Assembly: GCA_002077045.2 (NCBI GenBank)
Contig: NAEU01001229.1
Location: forward strand, 1-11,320
DNA from: Rachicladosporium sp. CCFEE 5018
Taxonomy: Eukaryota > Ascomycota > Dothideomycetes > Cladosporiales > Cladosporiaceae
Length of the DNA stretch: 11,320 nt
Direction: 5' to 3'
The translations under genes and the position numbers were made by a program. Below, piece after piece: positions 1 to 6,955 of the stretch. The notes beneath the pieces are model-generated. The model did no database searches. It was not told where the DNA came from and saw nothing but the letters and a program-made list of their open reading frames with translations. How positions within the stretch are numbered: position 1 is the stretch's first letter; each line of letters begins with the position of its first letter.

Positions 1-1555
1 CCACGCTCCTCCCGCCACCTCGCTTCTACGCGATCCAGCACTTCTTGATCATACACATCCTCCGGCTTTCTGTCTCCCTTCAGCACAAGCTTCTCGTGCT
101 GCAGCATCTCATCCTTAGTCAAACACACCAGCGCATCAAGTGGCAGCTCGTCTATCCGTTGTCCTGGTGTGCGATCATCTATCCACTTACCTACAGGCTT
201 TCGCCATCGCGCTAATGCCAGTCGCGAAGCGAGTCCAGATATCACGCTACGCCCGCGAAACACTTCCTCGACCAGGTAGCCGACATCGTCACTTGTGACA
301 CGCATCCGCACGCCTTGCTTCCCAGCACCGTCTGCTTTAGCGAGACGTTCCTCAAGCCCCTGGAGTTGGGCCAGAATTCCATCGTACATCTTGTCCCTTA
401 CTTTGCCGGTGACATACTCGTGCGGATAGCCTGTGATCTCGAGCATGACGTGATTCGCAACGCAGAGGCCGAATACAGCTGGCATCGTGCCGAGCACAGG
501 TAATATTCGGACGCGAAAGTCTGGAAGGACGCCGAGCTCGTCTACCAAGCCCTTCTGAAACTGTTCCTCGGGTAGCGGTATCAGCTCAGCCTTGCCCGGT
601 GCCGTCTTCTCGGTTGAATAGACTACTGGAACGCCTTCCTTGACGCCTTCTTGTCGCAGCTTGCGACGTGTGGCGCGAGACAGTGGATCGTCAGTAGACG
701 CTGAGATGTCCCCGATAAGGACTCGCGTGGTGTCCGATTTGCAGCCTGCACCCATCGAGGAGATCACAGGGAGGGCATTATCGTGGCAGTATTTGAGTAG
801 AGCGACTTTCGAATCGATGTTATCGATTGCATCGATCACGTAGGTCGGTGCCTCCCCATCGGACCATGCTTCGAGTTGAGAATCCGCACTTGCAGCATTG
901 AATAGCTGATTCCGACAGTCGAAGTGAACCCAAGGGACAATCTGCTCCAGTCGCCGCTGAAGCGTCGTCACCTTTGGAGTTCCGACATCTGACAATGTAG
1001 CTACTGCGTGTCGATTGAGTGAGCTGAGGGTTACCTGATCAAAATCGATCAATCTGATCCGTCCGCAGCCAGAGCGCGCCAGTGCGGCAGCTGCGTGAGA
1101 GCCGACGCCACCGCAGCCAACGATGATCACAAAGGCACTGCGTAGCTTCCGTAATCCATCATCGGTTAGGAAGACACGATTGCGAGCGAGCTGCTCCAGG
1201 ATCAGGTCCTCATCGTAGTCGCCAAGTCTGGCTCGTCGTGCTAGCGCAACACTTCGTTCATCGTCTTTCTGCTCAGTCGTGTCGGAGACAGCTGCGCCGC
1301 CGAAGTTGTTGATCTACGGACCGTCAGCAGACGAAGTATCGAAAGGTCCAGGTCAATCGTTACCTTCTCCACATCGTGTTTCGAGTCTAGATCAGGTATC
1401 GAGTCTTTCAGGTCGTGCACGTCGTACCATCGTCTAGCATTTTGAAGTCCGATCACTGCAGTGATCGCAAGTCCGCCAGACACCAAGGCGGTCAGACCTA
1501 GCTGAAGCCTATGTGATGAGGCTAGATCTGAGAGCCATTGGGACATTGCTTGCAC
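1..1555 (-). CDS. TCD1/TCD2-like: tRNA threonylcarbamoyladenosine dehydratase (Tcd1/Tcd2, E1-like), 3' end beyond the window
   Basis: Coding on the minus strand, exon 1 at 1555-1364 and exon 2 at 1313-1, running off the left edge; 501 residues are visible. The intron at 1363-1314 is 50 nt, starts GTAACG, has CTGAC near the 3' end and finishes GTAG; splicing is in phase and bypasses an in-frame stop. Residues about 18-37 form one hydrophobic segment, as in the mitochondrial outer-membrane Tcd1/Tcd2 of yeast. The E1/ThiF nucleotide-binding loop GCGGVGSH is at about 130-137, followed by acidic DFD (154-156), NR (164-165) and a later DAIDNID block. Known family role: ATP-dependent dehydration of t6A at tRNA position 37 to the cyclic form (ct6A). 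It is divergent from the lectin gene. Yeast relatives are about 430-450 residues, so this copy is longer and still open. MoeB/Uba4-type E1 proteins are less likely given the N-terminal anchor and the TcdA-like central region. Confidence 0.9.
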
Positions 1556-1778
1556 TTCACAAGAAAAAAGCTAGAACATGTACGAGTGATATGAGTGATG
1601 TCGCGTGATCCATGTTCGCCTTCAGCCGCGTTGCTGCGCTTGGCGGGGCGACTTCAAGGAACGAACAGCTGGACCTCTTGTGAAGAACATAGCCTGTCTG
1701 TCACCACCTTTTTAGACCTACGTCAGATCAGAGAGCTGTGGTGTCTCGATCGCATGGTCACACAGTGATTCGGCCGGC
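1556..1778. promoter_or_regulatory. Divergent intergenic region between the tRNA dehydratase and the lectin gene
   Basis: These 223 bp separate two genes whose start codons point away from each other, so the region must hold both promoters and 5' UTRs. I see no clear TATA box. A short imperfect duplication of GAGTGATAT/GAGTGATGT lies at about 1584-1601. A four-codon ATG-to-stop frame sits immediately before the lectin start and is listed separately. Function is inferred from gene orientation only. Confidence 0.6.
1754..1768 (+). other. Possible upstream ORF (4 codons plus stop) before the lectin start
   Basis: ATG at 1754-1756 opens a frame Met-Val-Thr-Gln ending TGA at 1766-1768, ten bases before the lectin ATG at 1779. 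If the transcript starts upstream of 1754, scanning ribosomes would meet this frame first. Whether it lies in the mRNA cannot be seen from sequence. Confidence 0.3.
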
Positions 1779-2794
1779 ATGCTTTCGACTATTTTCGCGC
1801 GGGTCCTCCCCTTGCTGCTGGCAGCTTTCACCTTCGCTGAGGACATCGACAAGACCGACATCAAGACGATACCCCTACGGACTCACAGCTTGACGAACGT
1901 ATGTGAACCTCGCTCTTTGAGGACATTCCTTGCATAGTTGACCTTGTCCTCCAGCCATACCTCGACTCCGACCTGCAATCCCGCTGGTTCGACTTCGGCG
2001 GCAGTACAGTAATCCGCGCAGACCAATACATCCGCTTGACGGGGCAACATCAATCTGAAGCAGGATGGCTCTTTTCCCGTGTGCCTCTCACAGCGACCAA
2101 TTGGGAAGTTGAGGTTGAGTTTAAAATTCATGGATCAGGGACGCTCTTCGGCGATGGCATGGCTATGTGGGTGACGAAGGACCGAGCAGAGCAGGGCACA
2201 GTGTTTGGGATGAAAGATAAGTTTGAGGGGCTTGGGCTGTTCTTTGACACGTACAAGAACAATCGACCGGGCGTGGTTTTCCCTTACATCATGGCTATGG
2301 TCGGCGATGGGCAGACCGCATACGACTCTGGGAATGACGGCAAGGCGAATGAGCTTGCCGGTTGCTCTGCGAGGGGGATCCGGAATGTCGACTTTCCCAC
2401 GAGGCTCAAGGTGACCTACTTCCAAGACAAGGAGCTCACTGTGGACCTACTCTACAAGAAAGAGGACGAGTGGACGCGGTGCTTCCAAAGCCCTAACACC
2501 AAGCTGCCTGCAGTGAGCTATCTCGGCTTCAGCGCTGAGACTGGAGAGCTAAGCGACAATCATGACATCGTCAGCGTCGAGACGAGAAATCTGTACTCGA
2601 TCAGTGGCCGCACTGGTACGCCACCTGCAGGTACGAAGGACTACAGCCGAGGGAAGTACAAGACGGACAAGTCGGCTTCGAGTGGCTCGTGGTTCTGGTT
2701 CTTCGTAAAGTTCCTGGCATTCGGGCTGCTTGTTGCAGGAGCTTACGTTGGCTTCACGATGTACAGGACGAAGCGGAGAAGGGATCGGTTTTGA
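1779..2794 (+). CDS. L-type (legume-like) lectin cargo receptor, VIP36/Emp46-47 type
   Basis: Exons 1779-1898 and 1955-2794 encode 319 residues; the 56-nt intron (1899-1954) starts GTATGT, ends CCAG and is in phase 0. Layout: signal peptide at about 1-20, luminal legume-lectin domain at about 30-255, Ser/Gly-rich stalk, transmembrane helix at about 286-310, and a nine-residue basic cytosolic tail RTKRRRDRF. Family marks are FGDGMAMW (Asp107), FFDTYKNN (Asp138, Tyr140, Asn142), a Cys177/Cys216 pair matching the conserved disulfide, and SAETGELSDNHDI (from about 233). Such lectins cycle through the ER-Golgi and bind high-mannose glycoproteins as cargo receptors or quality-control factors. The position expected to hold a ligand-binding His (YDH...NDG in animal ERGIC-53 and VIP36) is Ser165 here. 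The tail is not a canonical KKxx signal, but it is basic and ends in Phe, a feature of ER-export tails. The start is the first ATG giving a signal peptide. Confidence 0.9.
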
Positions 2795-3367
2795 GCAAGC
2801 CGGTGAAAGAGAGTAGCATTGCACATTGTGTTGAAAAGCGAGCGTTCAAGCCTAAGCGTATCGTCTATCTTTCTGCCGTCGGGTGGATTCCAATCTTCTA
2901 GTCCATGTAGTACTTGAACGACTTGTATGTTCTCATTGCCACTGCTCAACGAAGCGGTAACCCTAGGGTGCACTCAACTCTGACTGCTACTCCGTGGAGC
3001 CAACGAATCATGAATCTCTCAAAACCATAAGCTCTTTCGATTCTTGCCTTGAGAAGAAACGTGTCGTACATAACCTTCGTGATGTCCAGATAGTCACAAT
3101 TTACATGTACAAAGAGATCGGCAAGTGGGACACCAGAAGCAGATATCAGAGGGCGTTGTTCTCATGCAGGTACATGTCTAAATATTGTTGACAACACACG
3201 GCAACAGATCGAGAACTCGTAAGGCGTGAATCGAAGATACACCAGCCTTTCGAACCGATATACATAATAATCTCATGGCCCGCGATCTTGCACCAGACTG
3301 GATACTCCAAAGTGCTCTCGCAGAACAAGACAAGTCAGCCCAGTGGTTCAAGCAGAAATTCGCCAAC
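2795..3367. other. Intergenic region between the lectin and P5CR genes
   Basis: This 573-bp stretch holds the lectin 3' UTR and the P5CR promoter/5' UTR. It is clearly more A/T-rich than the flanking genes. An AT-rich stretch with TATACATAATAA at about 3260-3271 could be a core-promoter element for P5CR. Short open frames on both strands have no recognisable domains and are not called. I saw no TGASTCA (Gcn4/CpcA) site, which might have been expected upstream of a proline-synthesis gene. Confidence 0.5.
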
Positions 3368-4369
3368 ATGACCACCGAGAACTCTACAGATCGGGCAAAG
3401 GGTCTAGCACTTACCGTCATTGGCTGTGGTATACTGTACCATGTCGCGATGTGGATCAACACGAGCTGATCATGGCCAGGAACGCTGGGAACCGCAATCT
3501 TGGGAGGCATCTTCGAGTTTCTGGATGCTGGCAAGATGGTCGATAAGACCGACGATGATACGCCAGCACGATTACCGACCATCTTCAATGCGTGCGTGAG
3601 GAGTGATTCTAGCGCTGCTCGCATTCGCAAGGAACTGGGGAACTACAAAACCCCCATCAACGTCCGCCAAAACGACAATGTGGCTGCGACGAAGGAGGCA
3701 GACGTGATCATCCTAGGCTGCAAGCCCTACGCCACAGCCTCGATCATCGGCAACGACGACATGCGCAACGCACTTCAAGGCAAACTCCTCATCTCCATCC
3801 TCGCCGGCGTGCCCGAGACCCAGATCTCCTCAATCCTCTATCCCTCCGGCAGCCCCAAGAAAGGAGCATGCACTATCATCCGCGCCATGCCCAATACCGC
3901 CGCCTCGATCCGCGAAAGCATGACTGTGCTCTCCACGCCCACGCCTGCCCCGCCAGCCGACCAACTGACACTCACAACCTGGATTTTCAGCCGCATCGGC
4001 CGCGTCTCCACCTTGCCACCAAATCTGATGGACGCCGCGACAGCGCTCTGCGGTTCCGGCCCAGCCTTCACAGCCGTCTTCATCGAATCCTTAGCCCTAG
4101 GAGCGATCGCGATGGGGATTCCGAAGGAGTCTGCGTATGAGATGGCCGCGCAGACTGTAAGGGGTATGTCCGGCTTGGTGTTAAGAGGGGAGCATCCGGC
4201 GCTAGCGAGGGATCGCGTGAGTAGTCCGGGGGGTTGTACGGTTGGGGGCTTGGTTGTGCTTGAGGAGGGGGGAGTAAGGGGGACGGTCAGTAGGGCTGTT
4301 AGGGAGGCGACTGTGGTTGCTAGTAAGCTTGGGGAGGGTGCGAAGAATGTGAATGGTACCAGGAGGTGA
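3368..4369 (+). CDS. PRO3: Pyrroline-5-carboxylate reductase (proline biosynthesis)
   Basis: Exons 3368-3428 and 3480-4369 encode 316 residues. The 51-nt intron (3429-3479) starts GTATAC, contains CTGAT and ends CCAG; it splits the codon for Gly21 and restores the dinucleotide-binding motif GCGTLGTA (19-26). P5CR catalyses the NAD(P)H-dependent last step of proline synthesis and acts in the cytosol in yeast. Family marks: VIILGCKPY, a MPNT block, the CGSGPAF segment, and the C-terminal P5CR signature DRVSSPGGCTVGG (about 265-277). The yeast enzyme is 286 residues, so length is as expected with a short extra tail. The start at 3368 has a good context (AAC-ATG). An in-frame ATG at 3275 would add 31 residues; an in-frame TGA at 3227 limits any further extension. 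Sense-strand composition switches from C-rich to G-rich within exon 2. It is convergent with the downstream dehydrogenase. Confidence 0.95.
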
Positions 4370-4679
4370 AGTGGATCGGTTGCTGTCGTGTTCTGACTGC
4401 AAGACGAGCAGTGTGCGATTAGGACTAGAGCGTCACTGGAACTGGTTCGGCCAAGGGTGTCAGCATCAGATGGTCCGACATTTGAGGAGTGGATCGGTAT
4501 CGTGGGTAGATGTTATGCTTATCGAGTAGTAGGAAGGCCCTGACTGGATTCTATCGCTGGCACCACTCGCACAGGGTGGCCCTGATGAGCAACACCGTCT
4601 AATACTCCTAGTACAGCTACGCACAAACATCCCGTCTGCTGCCACGCTCTGACCCTTGCATCCCTGCCCAGTCCCCGCC
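4370..4679. other. Convergent intergenic region between P5CR and the SDR gene
   Basis: These 310 bp lie between two stop codons facing each other and should hold both 3' UTRs and transcription-termination signals. An 11-bp direct repeat AGTGGATCGGT occurs at 4370-4380 and 4488-4498. Short open frames that run into this region on either strand have no recognisable domain. I see no RNA gene. Confidence 0.5.
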
Positions 4680-5399
4680 CTACCACGGCACTTCCTCCCC
4701 AGTATACGTAAAAAACTTCCCATTACTCCCCTCCTCCAACCCATGCACACACTTCAACATCCCCCCAATACTCTCCTCCGGCTCCAACACCGCGCCCTCG
4801 CCACCCATCCTCGTCTTGACCCATCCGGGATCCATAGCCACCACGATCGCTCCCTTCAACTTCTCCCTCACCTCCCCGCTCTGCTGCACGCTCAAAGCGC
4901 AGAGCGCGGCTTTGGAGATGCTGTAAGTGGCGCACTTCCTCGGCGTAATGGAAAGGGAGACAGCCATGCTGCCGAGGCCGGAAGACATGTTTACGATGCG
5001 GACGGAGTCTGAGAGGAGGTTGGCTTCGAGGAGGAATTGCGTTGTTTTTGCTGGGCCGATGACATTGACGCGGATCTGCTCGTCGAGGTCCGAGGGGTTG
5101 ATGGAAAGGGCGGTTTGCTCGGGGACGGTGTTGATGCCCGCATTGTTGATGAGATAGTCAATTTTGCTACCTGAAAGTTGGGACTTGACTTCGGAGACGA
5201 AAGACTTGATGCTGTCGAGGGAGCCGGTGTCGCAGGTTAAGAAGTGCGTTGTCTTGGAGGCGACTTTCTTGACATCGGCGAGGTCTGTGGGTGAGGAACG
5301 AGCGGTGGCGATGATGGTGTTGGAGGTGTCTTTGGCGAGCTGGCGGACGAACTCCAGACCAAGCCCCCTGTTCGCGCCAGTCACGATATATGTAGGCAT
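4680..5399 (-). CDS. Classical short-chain dehydrogenase/reductase (C-factor-like SDR)
   Basis: Single exon of 239 residues on the minus strand, from ATG at 5399-5397 to TAG at 4682-4680. It has every hallmark of an active classical SDR: the nucleotide-binding TGANRGLG (7-14), NNAG (85-88), structural/catalytic Asn112 (RVNVIG), catalytic Ser140 in VNMSSGLGS, Tyr159 and Lys163 (YSISK), then PGWVKTRMGG (191-200). The family carries out NAD(P)H-dependent oxidation or reduction of carbonyls and alcohols. The substrate cannot be read from sequence; overall form resembles small cytosolic C-factor/carbonyl-reductase-like fungal SDRs. No signal peptide or membrane segment is seen. The frame stays open upstream of 5399 but contains no other ATG; the chosen start has A at -3. 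There is no biosynthetic-cluster context: the neighbours are housekeeping genes. Confidence 0.9.
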   Translation of the reverse strand: MPTYIVTGANRGLGLEFVRQLAKDTSNTIIATARSSPTDLADVKKVASKTTHFLTCDTGSLDSIKSFVSEVKSQLSGSKIDYLINNAGINTVPEQTALSINPSDLDEQIRVNVIGPAKTTQFLLEANLLSDSVRIVNMSSGLGSMAVSLSITPRKCATYSISKAALCALSVQQSGEVREKLKGAIVVAMDPGWVKTRMGGEGAVLEPEESIGGMLKCVHGLEEGSNGKFFTYTGEEVPW

Positions 5400-6117
5400 G
5401 GTGAGAGAAGTGCCTTCGCTTTTCGCTTTCTTGGGCTCTGTGAGATGTGGGAAGATTTGGTGGATCAAATGCTTATTTCAGGAGGAGAGAAAGGGGATGT
5501 GGCAGGGACAAGATGAAAGACTTGTGGGAAGAGACTTGACTTACTGAATGATTTGAGCGAGGCATAAATCCAGCCAGCCACGTTGCTTCTCCAATATGTT
5601 GCGAGTGAGCGCATGGTGACATGTGGTCTGTCGTACTGCATTCAATTTTGTCACTGTGCCGCTGCAGCTGCGGCTAATCCTAGCTTTCTCTTTACCCGGG
5701 CCGAAAATACCGCCAATCTGGGTAGACTTTTGTCCGCCATCTTTCTTCGTCAAAATTTAGAACGGCCTCTTTGTGTCGAGGCAATTTTGCAGAGTCAATG
5801 TGCCGCCGAGAGTCCATCAAACATCTGGTGCTTGCTTCAATCACAATCGCCACCACCCGATACAGACGGCGTCCGCCCGCCGGTCGTCCATAGACGAAAC
5901 TGGGACAGCTTGGTAGCCACTTCAGTCAGCCACAGCACGAGCCCACCGTGTACTTGCTTTCGTGGTGCGCATGTCATACCGTCCCGAAGCTCTACTGGCG
6001 TAGCTGAGACGGTCTCGAACGCTGGCCGTTGGCCTTCTTCGACCACTGAGGTGTCGTATTTGGCGACAGCCCTCGGGTTATATGTTGATTCCAACAGTGT
6101 CGTACATCTGCAGATCC
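5400..6117. promoter_or_regulatory. Intergenic region: SDR promoter side and NIP7 3' side
   Basis: 718 bp with no supported gene. The left part is the 5' region of the minus-strand SDR gene and the right part the 3' region of minus-strand NIP7. A 17-bp GC-rich inverted structure at 5658-5674 contains CCG-N9-CGG, a possible everted Zn2Cys6-type site 260-275 bp before the SDR ATG. A plus-strand frame (ATG at 5613, to 6128) and a minus-strand frame (6121-5837) are open, but they are Ser/Cys/Pro-rich, low in recognisable structure and overlap the NIP7 end. Confidence 0.45.
5438..5544 (-). other. Possible 5'-UTR intron of the SDR gene
   Basis: On the minus strand a strong donor GTAAGTC begins at 5544 and a CTCACAG acceptor ends at 5438, about 40 nt before the SDR start codon. 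The interval is pyrimidine-rich and has no clean CTRAY branch site, so it may instead be the CT-rich core promoter common before fungal genes. Confidence 0.25.
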
Positions 6118-6747
6118 TCAAGTCGTGAACAGTGTATCTTCCTCGCGCAGGTACTCGCCCACGTCAGCTTGCCTGAAGACCACAATGCCGGTAGGATCCA
6201 GTCGTCTCCCCTCGGCAGTCGATCGTGCAGTCACACCGAAGCCCTACGAGTCGTCAGCATTGCCTCTCACACCCACAGATCTCATACTTCAACTCACCAA
6301 CGGCGTATCACTCATACTCAATACCACCACTCCCTGATGCTCAGGGCAATCCTCACTCCACCTCCCCACATGTGCCTTGACAACATGTCCCCCATACAGG
6401 AACGGCATCTCCCCGTTCGCCTTCACCCAGACCTTGTACCTCGCATGCGGCGCAATCACATCCAACGCCGTGATATGCAGCCTGAATTTCCCAGTCTTTG
6501 TGAATTTTCCCAGACATGTTCCCAGTGAAAGGAGCTGGTCGCGGGCAACGGAGGTGGCGAGGTTGGCGAGGGATTCGCGTACATAGTAGACGCGGTCTTT
6601 CTGGATGCGGAAGACGTAGCGGTCGGGGCTGGAGGCTTTGGCGGCGGAGGGAGCGGTGTCTGTAAGGAGATTGTTGAGGCTGCGGCCGGTGTAGTTGGCC
6701 AGCTTTTCGAAGAGAGTCTTCGTCTCGGTATCGGTGAGTTGGCGCAT
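6118..6747 (-). CDS. NIP7: 60S ribosome subunit biogenesis protein Nip7
   Basis: Minus-strand exons 6747-6298 and 6243-6118 encode 191 residues. The 54-nt intron (6297-6244) starts GTGAGT, has TGCTGACGA and ends CGTAG; it joins DTPL to GFGVTARSTA exactly where the conserved protein continues. Nip7 has an N-terminal alpha/beta domain (about 1-95) and a C-terminal PUA RNA-binding domain (about 96-180). Strongly conserved blocks include MRQLT at the start, KDRVYYV, SLGTCLGKFTKTGKFRLHIT, YKVWVK, FLYG and the end QADVGEYLREEDTLF. In yeast Nip7 joins early pre-60S particles and is needed for 27S pre-rRNA processing. The yeast protein is 181 residues; the extra length is mostly a Ser/Ala-rich insertion at about 31-42. 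The start at 6747 (AAAC-ATG) matches the family, although the frame stays open upstream with another ATG at 6873. It is divergent from NOC3. Confidence 0.97.
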
Positions 6748-6955
6748 GTTTGTGAAGTTATTCTGGTGCTGTGGAGTGGAAGAGGTGAGTTGCGACAAGT
6801 ATGTAGATGTCAATCTCGAGATCTTCACATGCGAGCCGGAGAAAATTCCCCGCGAAGTCAAAAAAGTTGACATCCGAGTCGGATTGCAATTGAACTTTAC
6901 ATACGCGGTGAAGGCGATTACACCCCCTGTGATAGTCCTCGGAAGTGTCGCAGCA
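6748..6955. promoter_or_regulatory. Shared divergent promoter of NIP7 and NOC3
   Basis: A 208-bp gap between the start codons of two pre-60S assembly genes pointing outwards. It contains a perfect 10-bp palindrome ATCTCGAGAT (6813-6822) and an inverted repeat GTCAA-N5-TTGAC (6857-6871). I did not find a clear budding-yeast RRPE (AAAATTTT type) or GATGAG (PAC) element. An ATG-TAG start-stop pair at 6801-6806 would be an upstream ORF of NOC3 if transcribed. Bidirectional activity is inferred from geometry. Confidence 0.65.

Noticed and set aside
3241..3262. TTCGAACC string suggestive of a tRNA B-box
   Set aside because: It does not fit the full B-box on either strand, and there is no matching A-box or cloverleaf; other GGTTCGA-like strings fall inside coding exons.
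2994..3328. Small open frames on both strands between the lectin and P5CR genes
   Set aside because: Short, overlapping, no family resemblance or splice-supported extension.
2795..3367. Gcn4/CpcA (TGASTCA) site expected before a proline-biosynthesis gene
   Set aside because: Searched by eye on both strands and not found; only partial TGACTGC-like matches.
3178..3630. 150-codon minus-strand frame across the P5CR 5' end
   Set aside because: Antisense to a P5CR frame supported by conserved motifs and a splice junction; a shadow frame.
5837..6121. Minus-strand open frame of 94 codons just after NIP7
   Set aside because: No recognisable domain and it begins at the NIP7 stop; more likely NIP7 3' UTR.
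5583..6128. Plus-strand open frame of up to 181 codons (first ATG at 5613) between SDR and NIP7
   Set aside because: Ser/Cys/Pro-rich, no recognisable domain, overlaps the NIP7 end, and lies where two 5'/3' untranslated regions are expected.
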